Below are positions 1 to 9,312 of a DNA stretch of 64,000 nucleotides, piece by piece. The notes below the pieces were generated by a model. The model had not been told where the DNA came from. It saw only the letters and a program-made list of their open reading frames with translations, and did not search any database. Numbering within the stretch: the first letter of the stretch is position 1; the number at the start of each line of letters is the position of its first letter. This stretch comes from Bacteroides ovatus (GTDB taxonomy: Bacteria; Bacteroidota; Bacteroidia; Bacteroidales; Bacteroidaceae): contig NZ_CP012938.1 of the NCBI RefSeq assembly GCF_001314995.1, positions 3,720,001-3,784,000 on the forward strand. The letters are read 5' to 3'. The position numbers were made by a program, and so were the translations under genes.

Positions 1-784
1 CAAGGAAACACTGAAAGAATTTGCAGACGTAAAAGCAGAAGTGGAAAAACTGCTCGACGTATTCAAATTCCGCGACGCACAGAAAGAAGCCATGAACCTG
101 GCACGTATCGGCAACAAATACCTGGCCGACACCGAACCGTGGAAACTGGCAAAAACAGATATGGAGCGTGTAGGTACCATCCTCAACATCTCCCTGCAAC
201 TGGTTGCCAACCTTGCCATCGCTTTCGACCCGTTCCTGCCGTTCAGCTCGGAAAAACTCCGCAAAATGCTGAACATGGATACTTTCGAATGGTCTGAATT
301 GGGACGTGACAACCTTCTCCCTGTAGGTCACCAGTTGAACAAACCGGAATTATTGTTCGAAAAGATTGAAGACGCTACTATCGAAGCACAAGTACAAAAA
401 TTGCTCGATACAAAGAAAGCAAACGAAGAAGCCAATTACAAGGCTAATCCAATCCGTCCGAACATCGAATTCGACGACTTCACGAAACTGGATATCCGTG
501 TAGGTACCATTCTTGAATGTCAGAAAGTGCCGAAAGCGGATAAATTGCTGCAATTCAAAATCGACGACGGACTGGAAACACGTACCATCGTATCGGGCAT
601 TGCCAAGCATTATCAACCGGAAGAACTGGTAGGCAAACAGGTTTGCTTCATCGCCAACCTTGCTCCGCGCAAACTGAAAGGCATCATCAGCGAAGGCATG
701 ATTCTAAGTGCCGAAAACAACGACGGCAGTCTGGCAGTTATCATGCCGGGACGTGAGGTGAAGCCGGGTAGCGAAGTAAAATAA
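1..784 (+). CDS. metG: Methionyl-tRNA synthetase, C-terminal part (5' end outside window)
   Basis: Cytoplasmic enzyme that charges tRNA-Met with methionine. Only the last ~260 residues are present; the frame is open to the left edge, so the true start lies outside. Residues coded by about 41-330 match the alpha-helical anticodon-binding domain (AEPWKLAK-like region, [12 protein letters not shown]). After a linker, about 470-784 encode the fused tRNA-binding OB-fold (Trbp111-like) with [22 protein letters not shown] and SEGMILSA, typical of long MetG forms. The gene ends with TAA at 782-784 and is followed at once by a strong hairpin terminator. Identification is secure; only the missing N-terminus limits it. 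Confidence 0.95.
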   Translation, partial: KETLKEFADVKAEVEKLLDVFKFRDAQKEAMNLARIGNKYLADTEPWKLAKTDMERVGTILNISLQLVANLAIAFDPFLPFSSEKLRKMLNMDTFEWSELGRDNLLPVGHQLNKPELLFEKIEDATIEAQVQKLLDTKKANEEANYKANPIRPNIEFDDFTKLDIRVGTILECQKVPKADKLLQFKIDDGLETRTIVSGIAKHYQPEELVGKQVCFIANLAPRKLKGIISEGMILSAENNDGSLAVIMPGREVKPGSEVK

Positions 785-799
785 TAAAACTTAAATAGG

Positions 800-847
800 G
801 AATACATGAAAAGCTATCATTGCGCATAGCCTTTTCATGTATTCTTT
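800..847 (+). terminator. Rho-independent terminator after metG
   Basis: Near-perfect inverted repeat: left arm 800-817 and right arm 826-844 pair over 18 bp with one bulged base, with an 8-nt loop, followed by a T-rich stretch. It lies only 10 bases before the flippase start, so the glycan operon probably begins with a promoter overlapping this hairpin or depends on read-through. Confidence 0.85.
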
Positions 848-856
848 GCAAATAAC

Positions 857-2311
857 ATGAGCGAGAATCAGTCACTAAAAGAAAAAACAGCCAAAGGACT
901 ATTTTGGGGAGGATTCAGCAACGGCATACAGCAGTTGTTAAACCTGCTTTTCGGAATATTCCTCGCACGGTTGCTCACTCCGGCAGACTACGGAATGGTG
1001 GGAATGTTGGCTATCTTCTCCCTCATTGCCAGTTCGATACAGGAGAGCGGTTTCACAGCCGCCCTTGTCAACAAGAAGGAAGTGACACACAACGATTACA
1101 ATGCTGTCTTCTGGTTCAATGCGGCCATCAGCTTGTCCTTGTATCTGCTGTTATTCCTGTGCGCACCGCTCATTGCCGATTTTTACCATACTCCCGAACT
1201 GACACCACTGGCACGTTATTCCTTCATCGGATTCTTCATAGCCAGCCTGGGAATATCCCACAGTGCCTATCTTCTGCGAAACCTGATGGTGAAACAGCGG
1301 GCCCTGTCTTCCGTTATCGGACTTACCGTATCCGGAATCACCGGAGTCATTCTTGCCTACTTCGGTTTCTCTTATTGGGGTATTGCCACGCAAAGCATCG
1401 TTTATGTAGCCGTCAACACAGCCTGTTATTGGCATTTCACCCGTTGGCGACCGAGCTTGCAATTCAATTTCACCCCGATTAAGGAAATGTTCGGATTCAG
1501 CGGAAAGCTATTGGTAACCAATGTATTCAATCACATCAACAACAACCTGTTCTCTGTGATACTGGGTAAGTTCTACACCGAAAAGGAAGTAGGATATTAC
1601 AACCAGGCCAATAAATGGTGCGGCATGGGACAGCTCTTTATATCCGGCATGATAAACGGAGTGGCGCAACCGGTACTCACCAAAGTGTCGGACGACCTTG
1701 AACGGCAAAAACGGGTATTCCGCAAAATGCTGCGTTTCACCGCTTTCGTCTCGTTTCCCGCCATGCTCGGACTGGGAATCGTATCAGAAGAACTGATTAC
1801 CATCACCATCACCGACAAGTGGTATTCCAGCATACCCATCATGCAGATTCTGTGTATCAGCGGAGCCTTCACTCCCATTGCATACCTCTATCAGCAACTC
1901 ATCATCAGCAAAGGAAAATCCCGCATCTATATGTGGAACACCATAGCGCTCGGCATTATTCTACTGTCAGGCGTTCTGTTAGTCCATTCACACGGGATCT
2001 ATGCCATGCTCGCCGTCTATGTATCCACCAATATACTGTGGCTACTGACGTGGCACTACTTCGTATGGCAAGAAATCGGACTAAAGCTACGCCATGCACT
2101 GATAGACATACTTCCATACGCTGTCATTGCCACCACCGTCATGGTAATCACCTATTACTCCACCCGTTCCATCGAGAATATTTATCTCCGCCTGGCAAGC
2201 AAGATAGTGCTCGCAGCAGCACTCTACGTAGCCGCCATGTGGGGCAGCCGTTCGGTCACCTTTAAAGAAAGCATCCAGTATTTCATCAAAAAGAAGCCAC
2301 ATGAACCCTAA
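857..2311 (+). CDS. Wzx-like lipid-linked oligosaccharide flippase (PST/MOP family)
   Basis: Inner-membrane protein of 484 residues expected to flip undecaprenyl-linked glycan from cytoplasm to periplasm. The sequence is a long series of hydrophobic segments typical of the 12-14-helix MOP exporters. The N-terminus KGLFWGGFSNGIQQLLN and the segment ARLLTPADYGMVGM are hallmarks of the WzxC/PST branch (COG2244). A conserved loop around residues 220-260 (NHINNNLFSVILGKFY, GYYNQANKW) fits the same family. It is the first gene of a run of glycosyltransferases that overlap or nearly touch, so it probably moves the product of those enzymes. Its last 11 bases overlap the next gene. No Wzy polymerase is seen nearby, which favours a short oligosaccharide product. 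Confidence 0.88.
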   Translation: MSENQSLKEKTAKGLFWGGFSNGIQQLLNLLFGIFLARLLTPADYGMVGMLAIFSLIASSIQESGFTAALVNKKEVTHNDYNAVFWFNAAISLSLYLLLFLCAPLIADFYHTPELTPLARYSFIGFFIASLGISHSAYLLRNLMVKQRALSSVIGLTVSGITGVILAYFGFSYWGIATQSIVYVAVNTACYWHFTRWRPSLQFNFTPIKEMFGFSGKLLVTNVFNHINNNLFSVILGKFYTEKEVGYYNQANKWCGMGQLFISGMINGVAQPVLTKVSDDLERQKRVFRKMLRFTAFVSFPAMLGLGIVSEELITITITDKWYSSIPIMQILCISGAFTPIAYLYQQLIISKGKSRIYMWNTIALGIILLSGVLLVHSHGIYAMLAVYVSTNILWLLTWHYFVWQEIGLKLRHALIDILPYAVIATTVMVITYYSTRSIENIYLRLASKIVLAAALYVAAMWGSRSVTFKESIQYFIKKKPHEP

Positions 2312-3353
2312 TGATCTTGCCACTAAATACCGCCTTCTGAACAGTTCTTTCAAAAAGACGATGATCTATCACATAGGTATAGACGCCGGATTCTTTACCG
2401 AATACACCTATATGCTCCATGCAATGCTCTATTGCCTGCAACACAAAATACAGTTCAAGCTTTACTCCGACGACGCCAACTTCGGATGGAAAAAGGGCTG
2501 GGAAGACTGTTTCGCACCTTTCTGCGAGCAAGTGCACGAACCGTTTCACCACACCTACAACACCCATCGCCTGCCTTCATGGCAAGCATTGATGCAAGAC
2601 AAAAAACTATCTAAAACGAAGTTACTGAAATGGAAACTGAAAGTAACCTGCAAGAACATCATCGGAAAAGCCCTTGCTTTCTTCACGTATGGTAAACCGA
2701 TCCGACTCAACTTCCAAGTGACGTTCAACCCCAACCAGCATTTCCATATCCCCGAACTGGGAATAGACGGTGACTACCTCCACACCTTCCAAAAGCTGAC
2801 GGAAATCACCTGGAAACTCAACGACACCACCGCACAGGAATGTCGCCAATTTGCCACCACCCTGCAACTTCCGCCTCAATACGCAGGATGCCAGATACGC
2901 GGAGGAGACAAGATAACCGAAACCAACCTGCTGCCACCGGAACACTACATACGCCTCATCAAAGAAAAAACAGCCATCCGCGACGTCTTTGTACTGACCG
3001 ACGACTACCGTCTCTTCGAGCAAGTGCAAACCCTTGCCCCGGACATACACTGGTACACCCTTTGCAGCCCCAACGAGCAAGGATACGTCAACAGTGCCTT
3101 CACGCAGACCGCCAAAGAGCTGAAACAGAAACAAATGGCACGTTTCCTCTGTTCGATACAGCTATTGATGGATGCTTCCGTCTTTATAGGAAGTATCACC
3201 ACCGGTCCCAGCCTGTTCCTGTTGAAGAAGTTCTATCCGGAGATCAATCCGGCAGACTGTCTGCTCAAGGACTTTCCGCAAGCATCCGTTCTCCCCATTC
3301 CGGGACGCGGGCGAGTGGCCACCGAATTTATGCAAGGAAACTTAAAGTTATAG
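2301..3353 (+). CDS. Putative fucosyltransferase-like glycosyltransferase
   Basis: Protein of 350 residues with no signal peptide, overlapping the flippase gene by 11 bases. A basic-acidic motif CQIRGGDK at about residues 197-204 resembles the (R/H)xRRxDK loop of GT23 alpha-1,6-fucosyltransferases and related GT-B fucosyltransferases, which binds the GDP-sugar. Near the C-terminus, FIGSITTGPSLFLLKKF resembles the GS-x-S-x-x loop of the same fold. The likely donor is therefore GDP-fucose, but this rests on short motifs only. It could be another GT-B enzyme. The alternative start at ATG 2360 (MIYHIGIDAG) would give a protein about 20 residues shorter. Confidence 0.55.
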   Translation: MNPNDLATKYRLLNSSFKKTMIYHIGIDAGFFTEYTYMLHAMLYCLQHKIQFKLYSDDANFGWKKGWEDCFAPFCEQVHEPFHHTYNTHRLPSWQALMQDKKLSKTKLLKWKLKVTCKNIIGKALAFFTYGKPIRLNFQVTFNPNQHFHIPELGIDGDYLHTFQKLTEITWKLNDTTAQECRQFATTLQLPPQYAGCQIRGGDKITETNLLPPEHYIRLIKEKTAIRDVFVLTDDYRLFEQVQTLAPDIHWYTLCSPNEQGYVNSAFTQTAKELKQKQMARFLCSIQLLMDASVFIGSITTGPSLFLLKKFYPEINPADCLLKDFPQASVLPIPGRGRVATEFMQGNLKL

Positions 3354-3373
3354 TAACTTAGCAATATAATTAC

Positions 3374-3381
3374 TACATTTG
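3374..3381 (+). promoter_or_regulatory. Candidate internal promoter -7 box (LicD gene)
   Basis: TACATTTG matches the Bacteroides -7 consensus TAnnTTTG, 28 bases before the LicD start. No clear -33 element lies 19-21 bases upstream. An identical TACATTTG occurs at 6370-6377, 16 bases before the GT4 gene at 6393. Both may allow internal transcription of the operon. Confidence 0.35.
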
Positions 3382-3408
3382 CAATACAACGTGCATTAAC
3401 CATTTCCG

Positions 3409-4272
3409 ATGAACAAGAAATATACAGCCGAAGAGCTTGATTTATTACATACCGAACTCTACGACATATTGGGAGAAACCATCCGGGTGTGTCAGAAGCA
3501 CAACATTCCCTATTTTGTGATTGGCGGCACGGCAATCGGTGCACTCTACGACCAGGCGATTCTCCCCTGGGATGATGATATTGACATAGGCATGACGCGG
3601 GAGAACTACAACAAATTTCTGAAAGTAGCTCCCGGGGAACTGGGTCCTTCCTACTTCCTTTCATGGATAGAGACAGACCCTCATACCCCGTATTATTTTG
3701 CCAAAGTCAAGAAAAACGACACCCTTTTTGTAGAAGAAATGTTCAAGAATGTCCCGATGCATCCGGGCATTTTTGTCGATATATTCCCATTCGACAAGAT
3801 TCCCGACAACAAGCTGCTGCGAAGAATACAATCCGAAGCACTCGGCTTCCTCAAATGCTGCCTGATGGGAAAAGAGATATGGATGTGGAAACACTTCGGT
3901 ACATGTGAAATAGAGAACCCCACGAACCGGGGAGCCTTCTCCTGTTTCCTGAACAGGGTAGTCGACCTACTTTTCTCTAAAAAAGCAATCTACCGCATGC
4001 TGGTGTCAGTTCAAAGCTGTTTCAACTCACGAAACACCCGTTACTATAACAACGTAATGGCCACTGCCGACCACGTAACCGTAGAAAGCATCCGCCACCT
4101 GCAACCCGTGAAATTCGGCCCTCTCACAGTGACCGCCCCCGACGACCTGGAAGGATTTTTGCGTTACAACTATCCAACCCTGCATCGATTTACAGAAGAA
4201 GAGCAGGAAAAAGTGAACAACCACTATCCTGCCGCCCTGTCATTCAGTACAACCCCAAAACAAGAACTATGA
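3409..4272 (+). CDS. LicD-family phosphotransferase
   Basis: Cytoplasmic protein of 287 residues of the LicD/fukutin nucleotidyltransferase-like fold, which transfers phosphocholine, phospho-ribitol or similar phospho-groups onto glycans. The signature is clear: GGTAIGALYDQ at about 39-49, the metal-binding WDDDIDIGM at 54-62, then GIFVDIFPFD at about 118-127. Length matches the family. A 55-base gap with a -7-like box separates it from the upstream gene. Its TGA stop overlaps the next ATG (ATGA), so the two are translationally coupled. The group transferred cannot be read from the sequence, and no choline or CDP-alcohol synthesis gene is visible in the window. Confidence 0.9.
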   Translation: MNKKYTAEELDLLHTELYDILGETIRVCQKHNIPYFVIGGTAIGALYDQAILPWDDDIDIGMTRENYNKFLKVAPGELGPSYFLSWIETDPHTPYYFAKVKKNDTLFVEEMFKNVPMHPGIFVDIFPFDKIPDNKLLRRIQSEALGFLKCCLMGKEIWMWKHFGTCEIENPTNRGAFSCFLNRVVDLLFSKKAIYRMLVSVQSCFNSRNTRYYNNVMATADHVTVESIRHLQPVKFGPLTVTAPDDLEGFLRYNYPTLHRFTEEEQEKVNNHYPAALSFSTTPKQEL

Positions 4273-5291
4273 ATATGAAATCCGCTTTAGTAGACGTCCC
4301 GGTACTTATCCTGTTCTTCAACCGCCCGCAACAGTTGTCGCAAGTGTTCGAGCAAGTGAAGAAAGCGCGTCCGTCCCGCCTCTTCCTCTATCAGGACGGA
4401 GCACGAAACGAACGTGACCTGCCCGGAATAAAAGCCTGCCGTGAAATCGTATCACAGATAGACTGGGAATGTGAAGTAGAACGGCTTTATCAGGAAAAGA
4501 ATTTCGGCTGCGACCCTTCGGAGTACATTTCGCAGAAATGGGCCTTTTCGAAAGTCGACAAGTGCATCGTATTGGAAGACGACGATGTGCCCGCCGTCTC
4601 CTTTTTCCAATTCTGCAAGGAGATGCTGGATAAATACGAATATGACACCCGCATCAGCATGATTGCCGGATTTAACCCCGAAGAAATCACCCAAGATATG
4701 CCCTACGACTATTTCTTTACCACCACCTTCTCTATCTGGGGATGGGCAAGCTGGAAACGGGTAGTCGACCAATGGGATGAGTTCTACAACTTCCTGGACG
4801 ACTCCTTCAATATGCAACAACTGGAACAGCTTATCAAGGAACGCAAATTCCGGAGCGACTTTATCTACATGTGCCAGCGTCACCGGGAACAGCAGAAAGC
4901 CTTTTATGAAACGATCTTCCACGCCTCCATACTGTTCAACTCCGGGCTAAGCATCGTGCCTACCCGCAACATGATTAATAACTTGGGAGCAACGGCAGAT
5001 TCCACCCATTTCGCCGGCTCGATTCATACCCTGCCCAAAGGTTACCGCCGCATCTTCACGATGAAGCGCTATGAGGTGGATTTTCCACTGAAACATCCCC
5101 GCTACGTCATCGAAAACGTTGCCTACAAAGAGAGCGTTTACCGCATCATGGGCTGGGATCATCCGTGGATCAAGATCGGACGTTCGTTCGAAGAACTGTA
5201 CCTCAACCTGAAATACGGCAATTTCTCCATCATTACGAAAGCTGTCAAAAACCGAATCAACAAATGGCTGAAAAGAAACAAGCACCACTAA
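4269..5291 (+). CDS. GNT-I-like GT-A glycosyltransferase
   Basis: 340 residues. The N-terminus VPVLILFFNRPQQLSQVFEQV and the metal-binding block CIVLEDDDVPAVSFFQF (about 97-113) match bacterial relatives of GT13 N-acetylglucosaminyltransferase I, often annotated hemolysin-activation-like proteins. FSIWGWASWKR at about 156-166 is also typical of this group. It is expected to act in the cytoplasm on a lipid-linked glycan acceptor. Start ATG overlaps the LicD stop by 4 bases; the 3' end overlaps the next gene by 28 bases. The sugar donated is unknown. Confidence 0.75.
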   Translation: MNMKSALVDVPVLILFFNRPQQLSQVFEQVKKARPSRLFLYQDGARNERDLPGIKACREIVSQIDWECEVERLYQEKNFGCDPSEYISQKWAFSKVDKCIVLEDDDVPAVSFFQFCKEMLDKYEYDTRISMIAGFNPEEITQDMPYDYFFTTTFSIWGWASWKRVVDQWDEFYNFLDDSFNMQQLEQLIKERKFRSDFIYMCQRHREQQKAFYETIFHASILFNSGLSIVPTRNMINNLGATADSTHFAGSIHTLPKGYRRIFTMKRYEVDFPLKHPRYVIENVAYKESVYRIMGWDHPWIKIGRSFEELYLNLKYGNFSIITKAVKNRINKWLKRNKHH

Positions 5292-6382
5292 ATAAGTTGC
5301 TTACTATTTATTTTTACCATACCCGCCTCACACGGGAAAGCTACGAGGAATGGAAAGAATATAAATTCCCCGGACACATCTTATACGGACTTCCTTTACT
5401 GGAGAATTACGGAATACACTCCGTGATGCACAAATGCAAATATTTCTCCGGCCGTCTGAAACTCATGCTTTACGCCACCAAAGAGATTCTCTTCTGCAAG
5501 GAGAAATACGACGTCCTCTACGCCACCTCTTTCCGGGGTATAGAGCCCGTCATCTTCCTCCGTGCACTGGGACTGTACCGCAAGCCCATCGTGATCTGGC
5601 ATCATACGGCTGTCGTCACCAATCCCAAACCGTGGCGCGAACAAATCTCCCGCCTTTTCTACAAAGGTATAGACCAAATGTTCCTGTTCAGTCGGAAACT
5701 GATTCAGGACTCGCAGAAAACCCGGAAAGCACCGTCCCACAAACTGAAACTCATCCATTGGGGACCGGATCTTCCTTTCTACGACCACCTGCTTGCAGAA
5801 ATGCCCGACCGGAAGCCCGAAGGATTTATCTCCACCGGCAAAGAAAACCGGGACGTAGACACCTTGCTCCAGGCATTTGCCGCAACGAACGAGAAACTGG
5901 ATTTGTACATTGCCGTCTCATGCGGTAACATCAACTATAAAAAGATCATCGACCCGTATGCATTGCCCGACTCCATTCGCATCCATTATACCGACGGAGT
6001 GATTCCCTACGAACTGGGGAAACTGGTGGCACGCAAAAGCTGTATCGTGATCTGCTGCCTGGACTTCCCCTATACCGTAGGACTGACCACGCTCGTGGAA
6101 GCATTCGCCCTCGGCATCCCCGTCATCTGTTCGCGCAACCCCAACTTCGAAATAGACATCGACAAGGAAGGAATAGGCATCACCGTAGAATATAACGACG
6201 TACAAGGCTGGATAGACGCTATCCGCTACATCGCCGACCACCCCGAAGAGGCACGGCGCATGGGAGAGAATGCCCGCAAACTGGCGGAAGAACGTTTCAA
6301 CCTCGAAATCTTTTCACGCGAAATAGCAGAAAGCTTGCTGGAAATATCAAACATTTCCTCTAAAAACCGTACATTTGCATAA
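5264..6382 (+). CDS. GT-B glycosyltransferase, group 1/GT4-like
   Basis: About 372 residues from ATG 5264, chosen because the frame further upstream lies deep inside the preceding gene and translates to unrelated residues, while MAEKKQAPLNKLLTIYF leads into a normal Rossmann strand. The C-terminal half has VGLTTLVEAFALGIPVICSR, the usual GT4 nucleotide-sugar loop with its conserved Glu, then RRMGENARKLAEERFN, typical of family ends. The N-terminal half is divergent (HHTAVVTNPKPWREQISR). It overlaps the previous gene by 28 bases and ends 10 bases before the next. A role in the same glycan assembly line is inferred from position. Donor and linkage are unknown. Confidence 0.75.
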   Translation: MAEKKQAPLNKLLTIYFYHTRLTRESYEEWKEYKFPGHILYGLPLLENYGIHSVMHKCKYFSGRLKLMLYATKEILFCKEKYDVLYATSFRGIEPVIFLRALGLYRKPIVIWHHTAVVTNPKPWREQISRLFYKGIDQMFLFSRKLIQDSQKTRKAPSHKLKLIHWGPDLPFYDHLLAEMPDRKPEGFISTGKENRDVDTLLQAFAATNEKLDLYIAVSCGNINYKKIIDPYALPDSIRIHYTDGVIPYELGKLVARKSCIVICCLDFPYTVGLTTLVEAFALGIPVICSRNPNFEIDIDKEGIGITVEYNDVQGWIDAIRYIADHPEEARRMGENARKLAEERFNLEIFSREIAESLLEISNISSKNRTFA

Positions 6383-6392
6383 ACTTTTGCCC

Positions 6393-7658
6393 ATGAGAGT
6401 CCTGATTATAAATACATCTGAACGAATAGGAGGAGCAGCCATCGCAGCAAGCCGGTTGATGGAGTCACTGAAAAACAACGGCATCAAAGCCAAAATGCTG
6501 GTACGTGACAAACAGACCGACCAAATCAGTGTTGTCCGCTTAAAAAGTAACTGGTTGCAAGTGTGGAAGTTCATGTGGGAACGGATTGTGATCTGGAGTG
6601 CCAACCGTTTCCGGCGTTACCATTTGTTTGACGTAGACATCGCCAACACAGGTACAGACATCACCTCACTCCCGGAATTCCGCCAGGCCGACGTGATCCA
6701 TCTGCATTGGATCAACCAGGGAATGCTCTCACTGAACGATATACGAAAGATACTGACCTCCGGCAAACCCGTAGTCTGGACCATGCACGATATGTGGCCA
6801 TGCACCGGCATCTGCCATTACGCACGGGAGTGCAACAACTATCAGCAGGAATGTCACGACTGTCCGTACATCTACAAAGGCGGGGGACGAAAGGATTTAT
6901 CCTATCGCACGTTCCGCAAAAAACAAAAGTTATACAGCTACGCTCCCATTCATTTCGTCACGTGCAGCCATTGGCTGAAGGAACAAGCCCAGACCAGTGC
7001 ATTATTTGAAGGGAAAAGCGTGACCAATATTCCGAACGCTATTAATACCAACTTGTTCAAACCCATGAACAAGAAGGAAGCGCGTGCCAAATTCATGTTG
7101 CCGGAAGGTAAGAAACTAGTTTTGTTCGGCTCATTAAAGATCACCGATAAACGAAAAGGGGTCGACTATCTGATTGGGGCATGCAAACTGTTAGCAGAAA
7201 AGCATCCGGAATGGAAAGACTCACTGGGTGTAGTCGTATTCGGCAACCAGTCGCAGCAGTTACAGGAACAACTTCCTTTCCATGTATACCCGCTCCCTTA
7301 TATCAAAAATGAGCATGAAGTAGTGAATATCTACAATGCCGTAGACCTCTTCGCCATCCCGTCTCTGGAAGAGAATCTTCCCAATATGATTATGGAAGCA
7401 ATGGCCTGTGGAGTGCCTTGTGTCGGTTTTAATGTGGGAGGTATCCCCGAAATGATCGATCATCTGCACAACGGCTACGTGGCACAATACAAATCCTCGG
7501 AAGATTTTGCCAACGGCATACATTGGATATTGACGGAACCGGAATACAACGAACTCTCTGCACAGGCCTGCCGCAAGGTTCTGGGTAATTATTCGGAGAG
7601 TATCGTTGCAAAGAAATATACAGATGTCTACAATAAAATAACGGGGAAATATGCATAG
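6393..7658 (+). CDS. GT4 glycosyltransferase, WcaC-like
   Basis: 421 residues from ATG 6393 (MRVLIINTSERIGGAA); a TTG 18 bases upstream would fall inside the TACATTTG box, so it was not used. The glycine-rich IGGAAIAASRL binds the acceptor side. The C-terminal EX7E motif is Glu327 to Glu335 in SLEENLPNMIMEAMACG. A cysteine cluster (C137, C141, C147, C154, C157) in CTGICHYARECNNYQQECHD is characteristic of the colanic-acid WcaC-like branch and could bind metal. It ends with an 8-base overlap with the next gene. The sugar transferred is not known. Confidence 0.82.
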   Translation: MRVLIINTSERIGGAAIAASRLMESLKNNGIKAKMLVRDKQTDQISVVRLKSNWLQVWKFMWERIVIWSANRFRRYHLFDVDIANTGTDITSLPEFRQADVIHLHWINQGMLSLNDIRKILTSGKPVVWTMHDMWPCTGICHYARECNNYQQECHDCPYIYKGGGRKDLSYRTFRKKQKLYSYAPIHFVTCSHWLKEQAQTSALFEGKSVTNIPNAINTNLFKPMNKKEARAKFMLPEGKKLVLFGSLKITDKRKGVDYLIGACKLLAEKHPEWKDSLGVVVFGNQSQQLQEQLPFHVYPLPYIKNEHEVVNIYNAVDLFAIPSLEENLPNMIMEAMACGVPCVGFNVGGIPEMIDHLHNGYVAQYKSSEDFANGIHWILTEPEYNELSAQACRKVLGNYSESIVAKKYTDVYNKITGKYA

Positions 7659-8400
7659 TGTCCATCCTACTCCCAAGTTCTCTATCATTACGGTGACATA
7701 CAATGCTGAAAAGGTATTGGAAGACACGATTCAAAGTGTAATTTCACAAACCTATCATCATATAGAATATATTATCGTGGATGGAGCTTCCAAGGATGGA
7801 ACCCTCTCTATTATCAACCGCTACCGGTCACGCATACACACCGTCGTCAGCGAACCCGACAAAGGACTGTATGACGCTATGAATAAGGGCATCGCCCTTG
7901 CCAGCGGTGATTATCTCTGTTTCCTGAACGCGGGCGACTGTTTTCACGAGGACGACACACTACAACAAATGGTGCATACCATCAACGGCAGCGAACTGCC
8001 CGATGTGCTTTACGGAGAAACCGCTATCGTAGACCAGGACAGGCATTTCCTGCGGATGCGCAGATTGTCCGCTCCCGAAACGCTTACCTGGAAAAGTTTC
8101 AAACAGGGTATGTTAGTCTGCCATCAGGCATTCTTTCCCCGTCATACGCTGGTAGAGCCCTACAACTTGAAATATCGTTTTTCTGCCGATTTCGACTGGT
8201 GCATCCGTATTATGAAGAAAGCGCGCACCTTACACAATACCCATCTGACGATTATCGATTATCTGGATGAAGGAATGACTACCCGCAATCAGAAAGCCTC
8301 CCTGAAAGAGAGATTTCGCATCATGGCAAAGCACTACGGGTTGATTGGCACCGTAGCACATCATATATGGTTTGTGATCCGTGCGGTGATTCACCGGTAA
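7651..8400 (+). CDS. GT2 family glycosyltransferase, WcaE-like
   Basis: 249 residues. FSIITVTYNAEKVLEDTI at the start, IIVDGASKDGT at about 36-46, the block EPDKGLYDAMNKGIALASG at about 70-88 and the DxD-like NAGDCF at about 94-99 are all standard for inverting GT-A family 2 enzymes of the WcaE/WfgS type. The start overlaps the previous stop (ATGCATAG). It is the last gene of the glycan cluster; the next gene is convergent, with only 12 bases between the two stop codons and no obvious hairpin there. Confidence 0.85.
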   Translation: MHSVHPTPKFSIITVTYNAEKVLEDTIQSVISQTYHHIEYIIVDGASKDGTLSIINRYRSRIHTVVSEPDKGLYDAMNKGIALASGDYLCFLNAGDCFHEDDTLQQMVHTINGSELPDVLYGETAIVDQDRHFLRMRRLSAPETLTWKSFKQGMLVCHQAFFPRHTLVEPYNLKYRFSADFDWCIRIMKKARTLHNTHLTIIDYLDEGMTTRNQKASLKERFRIMAKHYGLIGTVAHHIWFVIRAVIHR

Positions 8401-8412
8401 AGCTGGTTCTCT

Positions 8413-9270
8413 TTAAAATGTTGCAGGCAACGCAAGCAACTGGTACATCAGCGTACGTGCCATACGTATCTGCCCCTTTGTACTAGGATGTAAACGGTCA
8501 TATCCTGCGTCGTAGAAGTAAATCAGTTGCTCTTCCACCATCGGGTTCAGCCCGGTTACCGCATTAAAATCAATTACGGGCACTCCCCACACATTACCGG
8601 CTTCCTTGACGGCCTGCACGTAGGCATCCACATATTCACCACAACTATTCTGATAGTTTTCATCCGGTTGCACGTTCTTCTCTCCAAAATCCGCCAGTGA
8701 GCGGTGCAACGGGGTTAATAGTACAATCTGCTTATCCGGAAACAGTTGTTTCAGCCTGTGGATTCCGATGTTGATACGTCCTTTATACGTGTTTCCATCC
8801 ATTATAGGCGTACGTTTCTTGCGGGTTTCCAGCTTTTTGACCTGTCCGCGGGCTGCCATCACCTGTTCTTCTGTTTCCGTAAACCACTCTCCGATAGGCA
8901 CACCGTCATTAAAATCATTCGTACCCATCAGAATCAAGATAGCATCCACTTCTCCACCGTGTTCCTGCTTTAGTTTCTCGGCCTGACGGGGCACATCATT
9001 CCATTGTCTGCCGCTGATACCATATACATAAGGAGTAATCCCCAGCCATTCCTGCAGGAAATCCCAGTATTTCTTTATTTTGTCACCATAGCAGTTGGGA
9101 TCTGTAATAGAGTCTCCTAAATATCCCACTCTTTTTCCTTGCCACGGATGCCGGACAGCTCCATTATTCGTTTCAGCAGAGTTTGCAACTTTAGATGTTT
9201 GATTCTGTCCGCACAGAAAAGAGGAACAGAAAAACAGAATGGTACATGCGAGTAATAATTTGCTTTTCAT
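8413..9270 (-). CDS. Secreted SGNH/GDSL-type hydrolase
   Basis: 285 residues with an N-terminal signal peptide (MKSKLLLACTILFFCSS; Cys20 might be lipidated but the lipobox is poor). Block I is VGYLGDSIT with nucleophile Ser54, block III is LMGTNDFNDG, and the C-terminal DRLHP supplies Asp258 and His261, so the full SGNH triad is present. Such enzymes remove acyl or acetyl groups from glycans or lipids in the periplasm or at the surface. It is alone, convergent with the glycan cluster, with its own promoter at 9313-9342. Acting on the acetylation of the neighbouring glycan is only a guess from position. Confidence 0.85.
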   Translation of the reverse strand: MKSKLLLACTILFFCSSFLCGQNQTSKVANSAETNNGAVRHPWQGKRVGYLGDSITDPNCYGDKIKKYWDFLQEWLGITPYVYGISGRQWNDVPRQAEKLKQEHGGEVDAILILMGTNDFNDGVPIGEWFTETEEQVMAARGQVKKLETRKKRTPIMDGNTYKGRINIGIHRLKQLFPDKQIVLLTPLHRSLADFGEKNVQPDENYQNSCGEYVDAYVQAVKEAGNVWGVPVIDFNAVTGLNPMVEEQLIYFYDAGYDRLHPSTKGQIRMARTLMYQLLALPATF

Positions 9271-9312
9271 CGGTATTATACATTAAATGAGAGATTTGTA
9301 TCTAATATCCTG

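Noticed and set aside
5165..5263. Longer N-terminus for the GT-B gene beginning at 5165
   Set aside because: Lies inside the preceding glycosyltransferase gene and translates to Arg-rich sequence unlike the family; ATG 5264 gives a normal start.
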